NCBI RefSeq assembly: GCF_000014685.1
Contig: NC_008321.1
Coordinates: 1,240,001-1,304,000 of the forward strand
Length of the DNA stretch: 64,000 nucleotides
Direction of reading: 5' to 3'
Source of the DNA: Shewanella sp. MR-4
Lineage (GTDB): Bacteria > Pseudomonadota > Gammaproteobacteria > Enterobacterales > Shewanellaceae
Notes under the pieces: model-generated
What the model was told of the DNA's origin: nothing
What the model saw: the letters and a program-made list of their open reading frames with translations, nothing else
The model's database searches: none
Part shown: positions 25,538 through 35,548 of the stretch, in pieces
How the letters are laid out: each line of letters opens with the position of its first letter
How positions within the stretch are numbered: position 1 is the first letter of the stretch
Position numbers and translations under genes: made by a program

Positions 25538-26011
25538 TTAACGTAACAATGACTCTTCTATCGGATGAAAGCAGCTAGCCGCCTCCATCAGAGATTTTGC
25601 CGTGAGGGAGGGCACGCCATACACCTCAGCCTCGATGGCGTATTTTTGCCTTATCTTATCGAGCAAAAGGGCAAAGTCTCCATCGCCAGACAGCAAGATT
25701 ACAGTATCCACCTCGGGCGCCATTTCCAGCACATCTATGGTGATGCCCACATCCCAATCACCCTTTGCCGAACCATCACTGCGCTGAATAAAGGGCTTAA
25801 GTTTTAGCTCAAAACCAATATGTCTCAGCGCATCTTGAAATTTTAACTGGCCATCGTCCCCGCGATGAATGGCGTAGGCGATGGCGCTGACAATCTCACC
25901 CTGCGCGCTTAACTGTTGCCAGAGTTTGCAATAGTTAAACTGGCGCTGATAAGCCTCACGGCAGGTGTAGTAGATGTTTTGCACGTCGACAAAGAGGGCG
26001 ATTCTTTTCAA
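25538..26011 (-). CDS. NYN domain (PIN-like, LabA/DUF88) protein
   Basis: About 157 residues beginning KRIALFVDVQNIYYT, whose Asp and Asn are the first acidic cluster of the NYN ribonuclease-like fold. KGDWDVGITIDVLEMA and ILLSGDGDFALLLDKI carry the other metal-binding acids. Predicted role is RNA cleavage or regulation. The start is uncertain: the frame remains open up to a TTG at 26092, but the 27 extra residues are unlike the family, so the TTG at 26011 is preferred. Convergent with the cupredoxin operon. Confidence 0.75.
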   Translation of the reverse strand: MKRIALFVDVQNIYYTCREAYQRQFNYCKLWQQLSAQGEIVSAIAYAIHRGDDGQLKFQDALRHIGFELKLKPFIQRSDGSAKGDWDVGITIDVLEMAPEVDTVILLSGDGDFALLLDKIRQKYAIEAEVYGVPSLTAKSLMEAASCFHPIEESLLR

Positions 26012-26159
26012 GGGATTATGGTTATCAGTTGGGTGACTCTGCGCACTATAGCACAGCAAGGCGGCGAATGGCGCGAGCAGGCAAAACTGCAATGGGTCTA
26101 AAAGGGAGTAGCCGTGTGTAGCTGCGCTTAATGGATTTTTAGCTAGTTTAAATTGTTGT

Positions 26160-26927
26160 TTATCTAAAATATTGCGCCGGGGTGGTGCCGGTATATTGTT
26201 TAAAAAAGCTGATAAAGGCGCTATCGCTGGAAAACTGTAAGTTAAATCCTACCTGCGCCACCGAGGCGCCCGCAGCTAATTGCTCAATAGCTGATAGCAA
26301 GCGCCATTGCTGCCGCCACGCCTGATAAGCCATGCCCGTTTCGTTGCTAAAAATACGGCTGATGGTGCGTTCGCTGGCGCCGATTTCAATGGCCATGTCT
26401 TGCAAGCTGGCGGGGATTTTTTGCTGTTGTTGCAATTGCTTAAGCCAGTTCTGCAGCCGTTTGTCCTTGGGCAGGGGTAAGCTTAAATTCTGTGCATCCG
26501 CATGGAGTAACTCTTCAATCAGCAGGGCAAAGGCATTGTGCTGGCTGTGTCTGGATTTGTCCCAAGGCCAAAAGGACATAGTGTCGATTAACGCTTTGAG
26601 TAACGGATTCACATGGAAAATCGTGACGTTATCCGGCAAAGACGCCACGGTTTCAGGCTCAAAGTAGAGTGAACGATAGGCCACTACATCGCGCATTGTG
26701 ACTTGGTGTACCACACCTGCGGGCAGCCAAGCTGCACGGGTTGGCGGCAATACGACTTGAGTATCGGCTAAGGTAAACCGCATACATCCCGCCGATGAGT
26801 AGAGCAGCTGAGCCTTGCGATGCTGATGTACGCCTGAGTCATGTTCGCCAATTTCGGCGGCAATGCCTATCACTAGGTTGTCTAAGGCATCGGGATTAAA
26901 TTGCTGCTCGGGTTGAATAAAGGCCAT
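26160..26927 (-). CDS. AraC family transcriptional regulator with cupin domain
   Basis: 255 residues. The N-terminal cupin (HQHRKAQLLYSSAG, PPTRAAWLPAGVVHQV) probably binds a ligand; the C-terminal half has two helix-turn-helices (LQDMAIEIGASERTISRIF and VAQVGFNLQFSSDSAFISFF) ending TGTTPAQYFR. This NimR-type architecture typically activates a divergent MFS exporter, exactly the neighbour here (145 bp away). Confidence 0.88.
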   Translation of the reverse strand: MAFIQPEQQFNPDALDNLVIGIAAEIGEHDSGVHQHRKAQLLYSSAGCMRFTLADTQVVLPPTRAAWLPAGVVHQVTMRDVVAYRSLYFEPETVASLPDNVTIFHVNPLLKALIDTMSFWPWDKSRHSQHNAFALLIEELLHADAQNLSLPLPKDKRLQNWLKQLQQQQKIPASLQDMAIEIGASERTISRIFSNETGMAYQAWRQQWRLLSAIEQLAAGASVAQVGFNLQFSSDSAFISFFKQYTGTTPAQYFR

Positions 26928-27071
26928 GTTGTCTTATTTTTGATGTTTTTTGTCTAAGTGTCGTTAATTGTCACTTGGGGATCCTATCTATACTGCGCCC
27001 TCTTTGACAAGTATGGAGCGCCGTTTTGGTTTATCGGTTAACACTGAAAGGCTAAAACGCAGATAAAAATC

Positions 27072-28259
27072 ATGAAAATAAAACCACCACTCTGGCTGTG
27101 CGTGCTGTTGATGATGTTTCCGCAAATTATGGAAACCATCTATAGCCCGGCTTTGCCAAATATTGCAGAAAACTTTGCGGTGTCTGTTACCAGCGCCTCG
27201 CAAACCTTATCCGTGTACTTCATCGCCTTTGCTGTAGGCGTATTTTGCTGGGGTCGTTTAGCTGACATTATTGGTCGCCGTAACGCCATGCTTGCGGGCT
27301 TAGTCTGTTATGCCATTGGTTCAGCCTTCGCGTTGATGATTAGCGACTTTACTCTGCTGTTGCTGGCGCGCATATTATCGGCCTTTGGTGCCGCGGTTGG
27401 CTCTGTCATTACTCAAACCATGATGCGTGACAGTTACAGCGGGGAGGAATTGGCCAAAGTCTTTTCGGTGATGGGCATGTCTCTTGGGATCAGCCCGATT
27501 ATCGGATTGCTATTGGGGAGTCTCCTCAGTGCTTATTGGGGATATCAAGGTGTGTTTGTCGCCCTGATGGTTTCTGCCATAGTGTTGTTGTTTTTGTCGT
27601 TAAAATCTTTGCCCGAAACGAGGCCTGCACATACCCAAAAAATCGCGATAGTTGAGTTAGCTATCAAGATGCTTACCGACAGTGGGATAATTAAAAACAC
27701 CTTGCTGGTGGCCTCATTTAACTTGATGTGGTTTAGCTACTTTTCATTGGCGCCATTTATGTTTGAGGCGCAAGGATTGTCGACGCTTGCCTTCGGGATG
27801 AGTGGGTTGTTATTGGGCCTTGGCGCATTCCTTGGCAGTTATTTTAATAAACTATTACTAGGCAGAGGTTACTCCAGTGCACTATTAGTGCGGTTAGCAA
27901 GCCTTATTGCACTATTCGGAGGACTTGGTATTTGGCTGTTCCAATCGACAGATATTGGCTTGGATAATGTTTACTTCTTACTACCCATGCTGTTGATTGT
28001 GATTGCTTATGGGATAGCGATTCCGAACATACTCAGTTCGGCGCTGGCAAACTACCGCGCTTATGCTGGTTCTGCTGGCGCGCTGTTTGGACTGTTTTAT
28101 TACATTCTGTTGGGGCTAGGTTTAGGCGCTGCAGGCATGGTTAGCCATCTTGGGGGCGTGATTAGCTTCGCGGCGCTGCTTTGTGTGGGGCTTGGTTTGA
28201 CGAGCTTGACTAACTTGAAGAGCTTGACTGGGCGAAGAGGGAGCGGTTCTCAGACTTAA
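27072..28259 (+). CDS. MFS transporter, Bcr/CflA-like drug:H+ antiporter
   Basis: 395 residues with 12 predicted membrane spans. MFPQIMETIYSPALPNIAEN at the N-terminus and GRLADIIGRRNAMLAGL between spans 2 and 3 are MFS motif A features, and the order fits the DHA1 12-span drug exporters. Likely substrate class is a toxic small molecule; actual substrate unknown. Diverges from and is probably controlled by the AraC-type gene. Ends at a terminator shared with the convergent RND operon. Confidence 0.87.
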   Translation: MKIKPPLWLCVLLMMFPQIMETIYSPALPNIAENFAVSVTSASQTLSVYFIAFAVGVFCWGRLADIIGRRNAMLAGLVCYAIGSAFALMISDFTLLLLARILSAFGAAVGSVITQTMMRDSYSGEELAKVFSVMGMSLGISPIIGLLLGSLLSAYWGYQGVFVALMVSAIVLLFLSLKSLPETRPAHTQKIAIVELAIKMLTDSGIIKNTLLVASFNLMWFSYFSLAPFMFEAQGLSTLAFGMSGLLLGLGAFLGSYFNKLLLGRGYSSALLVRLASLIALFGGLGIWLFQSTDIGLDNVYFLLPMLLIVIAYGIAIPNILSSALANYRAYAGSAGALFGLFYYILLGLGLGAAGMVSHLGGVISFAALLCVGLGLTSLTNLKSLTGRRGSGSQT

Positions 28260-28264
28260 ATAAA

Positions 28265-28300
28265 AAAGCCAAGGGGCAATGAGTCCCTTGGCTTTATGAT
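28265..28300. terminator. Terminator between MFS gene and second RND operon
   Basis: AAAGCCAAGGG and its exact complement around a 9-base loop, between convergent genes. Confidence 0.85.
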
Positions 28301-28341
28301 TTTAACAAACACCTTATGCCGTTTCGCTTTACTGTATCGCG

Positions 28342-31300
28342 CTAGGCTTTGGCTGTTTGTTCCTGTTGTTTGGCAGCCTCTTGCGCTGCTAATTCTTGCG
28401 CAGCTAATTCTTGAGCCTTAATGGCCGCTTCGAGTTTTGCCTCAACATAACCCGGTGAATGGGTCGCGGCCGAGATTAAGCGGTACATGGCCGGGATCAC
28501 GAACAGGGTCACAAAGGTGGCAAAGGCCATACCGAAGAACACTACAGTACCTACGGCAATCCGGCTTTCAGAGCCTGCGCCCGATGAGAAGATCAGCGGC
28601 ACAGCACCTACTAAGGTGGTGAAGGCTGTCATCAGAATGGGGCGTAAGCGACGAGTCGAAGCGTCGATAATGGCTTTATCTAGGGCTAAACCTCGGTCAC
28701 GCAATTGGTTGGCAAACTCGACGATTAAGATACCGTTTTTAGTCACCATACCAATCAACATGATCATCCCAATCTGGCTATAGATGTTAATGCCTTGACT
28801 GGTAACCAACAGGCCAAGGAAGCCACCGAATACCCCCATAGGCACGGTAAACATCACCACTAAGGGGTTGATAAAGCTTTCAAATTGCGCCGCCAGAACC
28901 AGATAAGCCACTAGGAGCGCTAAACCGAACACGATTAAGATGCTGCTCTGGTTTTCTTTAAAGTCCTTAGATTCGCCAGTATAACCGATGGAAATATCCT
29001 TAGGTAATAACTCAATCGCCTTATTATCCAAAAACTTCAAGGCTTCACCCAAGGTGTAGCCTTTACTGATGTTGGCCTTGAGGGTGATGGATTTTTGCTT
29101 ATTGGTATGGCTAAGTTTTTGTGCCGATGCGACTTCTTCGATATGGGTTAGGGTATCGAGCGTCACTAATTCGCCCTTGGCCGAGCGCATATAGATTTGG
29201 CTCAAATCGCCGACGTTGTTAAAGCTGTTTTCATCGCCGCGCAGATACACATCGTACTCTTCGCCTCGGTCGACATAGGTGGTTTCTTTGCGACCGCCGA
29301 GCATCACTTCTAAGGTTTGCGAGACTTCGTCGACGCTGATCCCAAGTTCCGCCGCCCGTTCTTTATCGACGGTGACGATAAGCTCCGGCGTGGTTTCGGC
29401 ATAATCTAAATCCGCGCCTTCCATCATAGGACTGGCATTGGCTTCTTCTTTTAATACCTGCGCCCATTTAAACAGCTCGGCGTAATCTGAGCCGCCGAGG
29501 ACGAATTGTACTGGCTCACTCGATTGGCCCCTAAAGCCTGGCATCATAGGGCGAACCATCACGTCGGGAATGTCTTTTAAGGCGTTACTGATAATGCCAA
29601 GAGCTTGTTGCGCCGTGACATGGCGATGTTCCCAGTCCTCTAACTGCATGATCACAAAGCCTGTTTGATCGCCAGCGCGGCCACCGAAAGCGGGGGCTTG
29701 AACGCTAAAAGAACGTAACACGCCTTGGCCGAGCAGGGGCATCAATCGGTCTTCGACTATGTCCATGTTCGCTGTCATACGGTTATAGCTAGTGCCTTCG
29801 GCGCCTTTTACGAAGGCGAACAGTACGCCGCGGTCTTCCTGCGGTGCTAACTGTGAGGGCACTTGTTGCATTAACCAGGCACTGCCGCCAACGCAGGCGA
29901 GGATCACCAGTGGCGCCAACCATTTAAAACGGATCGCCTGAGTCACGCCAACACGGTAAACCTTTTCCATGCGGGCAAAACCACTGTCGACGAAACGGTT
30001 AAAACGGTTCGGTTTAACATTGGCCTTGAGCAGTTTGCTACTCAGTACTGGTGTCAGCGTCAGGGCGATAAGTGAAGAAAACAGCACGGATACCGCCAGC
30101 ATCACCGAGAACTCGGTAAAGAGTAAACCGACCATGCCCTCCATAAAGGAAATCGGCAGGAACACCATGACTAACACTGCTGTGGTGGCCACAACCGCAA
30201 AACCTACTTCCCGCGTGCCTTTGTAAGCGGCGAGCAGCGGCTCTTCACCGCGCTCAATATGGTGGAAGATGTTTTCTACCACCACGATGGCATCGTCAAC
30301 GACAAGACCGATGGCGAGAATTAATGCCATCAGCGTCAAGAGGTTAATCGAGTAGCCGAACATATTGGCGGCAATAAAGGCCGAAATCAGCGACACAGGT
30401 ACAGTCACCGCAGGGATGAGGGTCGCTCTGGTTTGGCCGATAAAGATGTACAGCACTAATACCACAAGGGCGCCAGTCACATAGAGAGTGTTGTATACCT
30501 CATTAATTGAGCGGTCGATAAAGACGGTCGAGTCAAAGTCCACCACTAGGCTTGTGCCTTCGGGGAGAAAGTCTTGAATTCTATCGACTTCTTTATGGAC
30601 TTCCTGCGCCACAATCAAAGGATTCGCATCGGACTGAGTGATGACGCCTAAGCTTAAGTTAACGATACCATCGCTCTTAAAGGTGGAGTTTTCGTTCTGG
30701 GCGCCAACGGCCACATCCGCCACATCCTTAAGATAGATAGGCGTGCCATCGCTGGCGGTGCGAACCACCAAATAGTCAAAGTCCTTCGGGGTGTAATAGA
30801 GTCGCTTAGTGCGCACAGACATTACAGTGGTATCGTTACGTACTTGACCGCCTGGGGTTTCAACGTTTTCTTTACGCAGTGCGTTAATAATGTCGGTGAC
30901 AGTAACATTGCGTCCCGCCATTTGCTCGGGTCTGAGCTTAACGTACATCACCTTGTACAAACCGCCCGAGATGCTGATGGAACTCACGCCGCTGATGAGG
31001 CTAAATCTGTCTTCTAATACGCGCTGGGCGTAATCGGTCAGCTGAGTTCTGTCCATTACGCTTGAGCTTAAGTTGACATAGACAGAGGGCTCGCCAGAGC
31101 CATTGTCCTTAGAGACGACAGGATCGTTGGCATCTTCAGGCAGGCGGCGCTGGGCGCGGGCCACTGCGTCACGCACATCACTCACGCCTTCGGTTAAGTT
31201 CCAACCGAGGAGGAATTTCACTGTGATCCGCGAGCTGCCATTACGGGTGGTTGAGGTGATTTCATCGATGCCGCTGATCCCCGTAAGTTCATCCTCGAGG

Positions 31301-31497
31301 GTCTTAGTGATTTGGCTCTCCATAATCGCGGCCGAGGCACCTGAGTAGCTGGTACTGACGGTCACCACTGGGCTTTCGACATCGGGCATTTCTCGTACCG
31401 ACAGTTTAGTGAAGGACACTAAACCAAACACGCACAACAATAAGCTTAAAACGATCGCGACGACGGGGCGCTTAACGGAAACATCGGACAGCCACAT
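28342..31497 (-). CDS. RND efflux transporter (second system)
   Basis: 1051 residues with RND layout. The proton-relay DD is in GLVVDDAIVVVENIFHHIE (about residues 402-420) and Lys in GMVTKNGILIVEF. The start LSDVSVKRPVVAIVLSLLL fits the HAE1 clade that pairs with a single membrane-anchored adaptor. The C-terminus has a short Ala/Gln/Glu repeat (AQELAAQELAAQEAAKQQEQ) that is unlike other RND proteins. Its ATG overlaps the adaptor stop (TAATG). No outer-membrane channel gene and no regulator adjoin it. Confidence 0.9.
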   Translation of the reverse strand: MWLSDVSVKRPVVAIVLSLLLCVFGLVSFTKLSVREMPDVESPVVTVSTSYSGASAAIMESQITKTLEDELTGISGIDEITSTTRNGSSRITVKFLLGWNLTEGVSDVRDAVARAQRRLPEDANDPVVSKDNGSGEPSVYVNLSSSVMDRTQLTDYAQRVLEDRFSLISGVSSISISGGLYKVMYVKLRPEQMAGRNVTVTDIINALRKENVETPGGQVRNDTTVMSVRTKRLYYTPKDFDYLVVRTASDGTPIYLKDVADVAVGAQNENSTFKSDGIVNLSLGVITQSDANPLIVAQEVHKEVDRIQDFLPEGTSLVVDFDSTVFIDRSINEVYNTLYVTGALVVLVLYIFIGQTRATLIPAVTVPVSLISAFIAANMFGYSINLLTLMALILAIGLVVDDAIVVVENIFHHIERGEEPLLAAYKGTREVGFAVVATTAVLVMVFLPISFMEGMVGLLFTEFSVMLAVSVLFSSLIALTLTPVLSSKLLKANVKPNRFNRFVDSGFARMEKVYRVGVTQAIRFKWLAPLVILACVGGSAWLMQQVPSQLAPQEDRGVLFAFVKGAEGTSYNRMTANMDIVEDRLMPLLGQGVLRSFSVQAPAFGGRAGDQTGFVIMQLEDWEHRHVTAQQALGIISNALKDIPDVMVRPMMPGFRGQSSEPVQFVLGGSDYAELFKWAQVLKEEANASPMMEGADLDYAETTPELIVTVDKERAAELGISVDEVSQTLEVMLGGRKETTYVDRGEEYDVYLRGDENSFNNVGDLSQIYMRSAKGELVTLDTLTHIEEVASAQKLSHTNKQKSITLKANISKGYTLGEALKFLDNKAIELLPKDISIGYTGESKDFKENQSSILIVFGLALLVAYLVLAAQFESFINPLVVMFTVPMGVFGGFLGLLVTSQGINIYSQIGMIMLIGMVTKNGILIVEFANQLRDRGLALDKAIIDASTRRLRPILMTAFTTLVGAVPLIFSSGAGSESRIAVGTVVFFGMAFATFVTLFVIPAMYRLISAATHSPGYVEAKLEAAIKAQELAAQELAAQEAAKQQEQTAKA

Positions 31498-32609
31498 TAT
31501 TTCATCTCCGCGGTGTTGACGTCTGATTTAGCGGCAGGACCTTGAGTCTTGTTATTGGCTTCGAGCACGACTTCATTGATCTTTAAGCCATCGCGCATAT
31601 TCACTAGTCCTTGCACTACCACTTTGTCGCCAATCTTGAGGCCAGAATCGATAAGCACTTGATCACCCACACGTGCGCCTAAAACCACTTCGGTGCGATG
31701 GGCGATTTTATCCTCGCCAACCACATACACATAGCGCTTAGTGCCTGAATATTCTAAGGCTTGTACTGGCACAATTGGGGCGGAAATCGGTGGGAAGGTG
31801 ATGGTCGATGACATCATCATGCCGGGTTTTAAGCGGTTTTTCGCGTTTTCAAATTGTACGCGGACCTTCAAGTTTAAGGTTTCTTCATTCACGCGGGGAT
31901 CGATAGCGATCACTTTGCCGATAAAGGTTTCACCTGGCCAAGCGCGGCTGGTGGCCGAGACTGGCATACCAATACTTAACTGTGACAGAAAATGCTCGGG
32001 CACCTGTAGGTCGAGTCGCATGCTGGATAAGTCATCCAAGGTCATCAGCTCAGTGCCTATGCTGACCATTTTACCTTCGCTGAAGTTAATCAGCCCGGTT
32101 TTGCCGGCAAAGGGGGCGATCAATGAATGATAGTGTAAGTCTGCCTGCGCCGAGGCGAGTCGTGCTCTGGCGATATCGACACTGGCCTTTTGCGCATCAA
32201 TTTCTGTTTGGGTGATGGCGTTGCGGCTGATGAGTTTTTCAAATTCCCTGAGTTTACGGGTTTCATCATTTAAAAAGGCATTGGCTTCGGCCACCGCAGC
32301 TTGGGCCTTCATGTCATCGAGTTCGATAAGCAGCTGGCCTTTCTTGACCGCTTGGTTTGATGTCACTGCGATTTGCTTAATTTTGCCTGTGACTTGCGGC
32401 GCGATTACCACAGCGCGATCGGCAGCGAGCTTACCAATCAGTGAAATCGATTGTGTTAGCGGATGTTCAACCACTTCTCCGGTAACCACAGGTACTGTAC
32501 GCATTAAATGGGGCGCGCTTTCGGGTTTGGCCGCTTGCAGTACATCACTAAAACTCACAGCGGCGGCAACCGCAGCAACTAAGGCAATGGCTATTATGGT
32601 TTTTTTCAT
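31497..32609 (-). CDS. RND periplasmic adaptor, membrane-anchored
   Basis: About 370 residues: N-terminal anchor or signal (TIIAIALVAAVAAAVSFSDV, no lipobox), barrel-sandwich hybrid (IAPQVTGKIKQIAVTSNQAV), a hairpin (about residues 95-140), lipoyl half 2 (LIAPFAGKTGLINFSEG) and beta-barrel. The ATG at 32609 is preferred over an upstream TTG at 32630. First gene of a two-gene operon with the RND pump, with 1-bp overlap (TAATG). Confidence 0.88.
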   Translation of the reverse strand: MKKTIIAIALVAAVAAAVSFSDVLQAAKPESAPHLMRTVPVVTGEVVEHPLTQSISLIGKLAADRAVVIAPQVTGKIKQIAVTSNQAVKKGQLLIELDDMKAQAAVAEANAFLNDETRKLREFEKLISRNAITQTEIDAQKASVDIARARLASAQADLHYHSLIAPFAGKTGLINFSEGKMVSIGTELMTLDDLSSMRLDLQVPEHFLSQLSIGMPVSATSRAWPGETFIGKVIAIDPRVNEETLNLKVRVQFENAKNRLKPGMMMSSTITFPPISAPIVPVQALEYSGTKRYVYVVGEDKIAHRTEVVLGARVGDQVLIDSGLKIGDKVVVQGLVNMRDGLKINEVVLEANNKTQGPAAKSDVNTAEMK

Positions 32610-32808
32610 TGGAATAATTATCTCGCACAAAGACGGTTAACAGGCGAATGCACTAATGGCGCTATTCTAGTGAATAACCGTCATCAGGTGGGTAAAAGTT
32701 TGTAAAGTTAAGCACTCGAAAGTGAAAGAAATTGTGTTTTGTGTCGAGACACCCCATGGCAATCTCATCCGCCCCGTTCGAAGTGGCTAAGATAGCCGAG
32801 TTCTGTTA

Positions 32809-33603
32809 CTAAGGATGTGCTTGTGTTCGTATTTTCTCTATCGGATCTAAGGTGGATTGAATTTGCGGATATTGGCTTAAAATCGCGCCAAGGCGGCCAT
32901 CCAGGGCCATGCTTTCCAATCCTTTATTAAACTCATCGACTAAGGTGGCCTGATCGGCAATCGCTAACGATACCCCTAAATGGAATACCTCAGTTGCTAT
33001 GGGCTCGCCAACCTGTTCAAGGGCATCGAGATATTCATCGCCATGTTGCTTGATTAAATATTGGCCAAGGTTGTAACCAGTTAGCACTAAGTCGATGCGT
33101 TTTAGAAACAATTTCTTAAGATTCATCTCATCGGAACTGCCTTCCTCAGTGGTGAGTTCTGCTGCGGCAATCTCGGGCGGATTGGCGTAGCCACGGCCAA
33201 TGCCAATGGTGAAGGGCTTTAGCTCACTTAATTGACTAAAACTTAAGGGATTATCCTTACGTTTATAGAACACAATCTGTACGGCCTGAATGGGATTGGA
33301 ATAGTGCGCCCATTGCTCACGTTCTTTGCGATACCAAAGGCCAATAATGCCATCGGCTTGGCCAGTTTTGACTAGCAAGGCTGCCCGCGCAAAGGGATAG
33401 AATTTGACACTGGCATTATAGCCGCGACGTTTAAAAGCCTCTTTGACCACGAGGGCGACACCGCCTTGATCGGCTAACTCACTGCTATAAAAGGGAGGGT
33501 AATTGGTCGCCACCAATGTTAAATCTCGCCCCGCTAAACTGGGTGCGGATAATCCTAAGAGCTGTAATACAAGGCTAATCTTGATTAGCGACTTGAAGTC
33601 CAT
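32809..33603 (-). CDS. Periplasmic solute-binding protein, family 3 type
   Basis: 264 residues with signal peptide (LIKISLVLQLLGLSAPSLA, cleavage near residue 24) and SBP_bac_3 features: LVATNYPPFYSSELADQGG, ALLVKTGQADGIIGLWYRKE and PFTIGIGRGYA. Second orphan family-3 binding protein in the window. No transporter genes are linked and the ligand is unknown. Confidence 0.8.
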   Translation of the reverse strand: MDFKSLIKISLVLQLLGLSAPSLAGRDLTLVATNYPPFYSSELADQGGVALVVKEAFKRRGYNASVKFYPFARAALLVKTGQADGIIGLWYRKEREQWAHYSNPIQAVQIVFYKRKDNPLSFSQLSELKPFTIGIGRGYANPPEIAAAELTTEEGSSDEMNLKKLFLKRIDLVLTGYNLGQYLIKQHGDEYLDALEQVGEPIATEVFHLGVSLAIADQATLVDEFNKGLESMALDGRLGAILSQYPQIQSTLDPIEKIRTQAHP

Positions 33604-33770
33604 ACTCGCCCCTTAAAAACACGGAGTCACTTTGCTGAGTATAGGGGGAGTTTGGACCTTGAGTGGGAATTTTCTCTGGTGATAACTACGCTGGTAACTC
33701 TTCCTAATCTAAGAGGAAAATACAAGGAGGCATACAACTGAGTTATTGGACTCAAGATGTAAAAAGGGCC

Positions 33771-33794
33771 TATGGGTAAACCTCATAAGCCCTT
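33771..33794 (-). terminator. Terminator of the phosphatase gene
   Basis: On the minus strand AAGGGCTTATGAGG pairs imperfectly with CCCATAGGCCCTT around TTTA, then TTTTTAC. It lies 56 bp beyond the phosphatase stop. Confidence 0.65.
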
Positions 33795-33850
33795 CATTCT
33801 GTAGTGCGGCACTATATACTTGAGTGAGATTTTTATTTGATAGCCGTACT

Positions 33851-35017
33851 TTAAAGTGGCACTTGCTCACCTTGATACATACCGCGAGTGAGTTTATCTT
33901 GCTCTATGAGTAGTAGTTCGCCTGACTGACCATTCTTAATGCTGCTATCAATCGCGATGATTTTATTATGATAAAGCCCAAGAACACGATCCTGCGAGGT
34001 ATGACCGACAATGATATGGTCGACCTTAAAGTAGTTCAGGATTTGGTCAATTTCTTGCTCGTTAAGCACATCTTTGAAGTAGCCACGGTACCAAGTGGGA
34101 CCGTTAGTGAAAAACAGAAAGTTCAACAGGTCGTTTTGTTTTAAATCTTCTTTTTTATCGTCTAAATGTTGACGAAATAACTGATTGGCATCGCTAATAT
34201 TGAGTTTGCGCTCGACCCATTCAGGGCTTATCCCACCGTGCATAAACAGCAGATTGTTAATCTTTACCATTGTGTTTTTACTGCGAAGCCAACGGCCGAT
34301 TTCGGTGTCTTTGTTGTAGAGTGCATCATAGCTGCGGTTGAGTAGTTGCGCGGAGGTTTGATAACGTTCGTTCACATAACGTAAGTCGCCGCGAAACACC
34401 ATTTGTTCGTGATTGCCCATGAGTAGATGTAAACGACCACCAGCGGCTTGGGCCTCTTTATCTAGCTCATATAAAAACCACAAAACTTCGTTCACTTGAT
34501 GACCGCGGTCGAACATATCGCCCGTCATCACCATATGGCCATCACCAAAGGCCCAATGATGTTGGTCATCGATAATCTTGTGCGCTTTAAGCAAGTTAAT
34601 CATCACATCGAATTGGCCATGCACATCGCTCAGGGCCACAATTTTACCCGCATGGGTATAAGTATCGGCTTCAACCTGAGGCGCCTCGTTATGACGTACT
34701 GGTTGTGGCAAGTTACCGCAATCGCTAGGGCGGGCTAATTGGTTGTTTGCGATAGGGGTTTGTTTTAATTCACTCTGGCAGATCCAATAGGCGGTATTTT
34801 CTTGTCCCTGATCGAGAAACACATAGGGACCATCTGTTACGGCCGATGCTGTTGGGCTTGGCTCTGCACTATAGGTGGCAACGGAAAATAAGCTGAGCAG
34901 AGAGAGCAAGGCTCCATGAGCGGCGATAGTGCTGCGTTTTTTGGTCGATGCGGATGAAAACACATCCTGTGATGGGCATTTCATGTGATTGACGCCTCGT
35001 TCGGAGAGTATGTGCAT
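33851..35017 (-). CDS. Exported PPP-type metallophosphatase
   Basis: 388 residues. An N-terminal signal (AALGALL-like segment HGALLSLLSLFSVATYSA, cleavage near residue 51) precedes a calcineurin-like domain with the full metal set: LSDVHGQFD, VMTGDMFDRGHQV, LLMGNHEQM, FMHGGI and IVGHTSQDRV. The layout resembles the cold-active protein-tyrosine phosphatase described from a psychrophilic Shewanella, by memory; protein or small-molecule substrate is not shown here. Start at 35017 is supported by AGAGGA about 8 bases upstream; an alternative ATG is at 34984. Confidence 0.83.
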   Translation of the reverse strand: MHILSERGVNHMKCPSQDVFSSASTKKRSTIAAHGALLSLLSLFSVATYSAEPSPTASAVTDGPYVFLDQGQENTAYWICQSELKQTPIANNQLARPSDCGNLPQPVRHNEAPQVEADTYTHAGKIVALSDVHGQFDVMINLLKAHKIIDDQHHWAFGDGHMVMTGDMFDRGHQVNEVLWFLYELDKEAQAAGGRLHLLMGNHEQMVFRGDLRYVNERYQTSAQLLNRSYDALYNKDTEIGRWLRSKNTMVKINNLLFMHGGISPEWVERKLNISDANQLFRQHLDDKKEDLKQNDLLNFLFFTNGPTWYRGYFKDVLNEQEIDQILNYFKVDHIIVGHTSQDRVLGLYHNKIIAIDSSIKNGQSGELLLIEQDKLTRGMYQGEQVPL

Positions 35018-35548
35018 TCGATGTTCCTCTTATCGTTTACGCCGCCTATTTTGGGGTGGTTAGCATAATGTTAATAATTGGATGCGGCAAGGGGTATAAA
35101 GATGGGATATTTTCATGTTGAAAAAGTTTGGACCTGAAAATATCGATAAATAGGTATTGGAATTTGATGTCAATTTTAGACAGATAAATTTTGGCTAGTA
35201 CTATTTTATGCATATTTTTAACGCGTTAGTCTTAGGTTTGATTTAAGCGGGTTTTGTACGGTTATTTTCTGAATAAATTATTCTGACTCATTTTAAATGA
35301 CGAGTTTTAAATGCACGGCATTGTAAATTTGTTGATATTTATTTTTCCATTTAAATAGTTTTGTTTATTTATTGCCAAATAAGTGTTGATAATGGTAAAA
35401 GTCAATGTGAATCGCCTAAAGTTATGATTTTACTGGGTCTCATTCGGTAATTGTTGCTTGTGCTTTTATTCTTAATCTATGGGTTAAAGCCTGGAATATT
35501 AGGTGAAAGAGTTTTTATTATTATCTCAATAACAGATATGCGTACTGT
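35018..35548. other. AT-rich intergenic region upstream of pilY1
   Basis: About 530 bp, clearly richer in A+T than the flanking genes, with no open frame worth calling and no clear hairpin. It presumably holds the pilY1 promoter; I could not settle on one. Confidence 0.55.
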
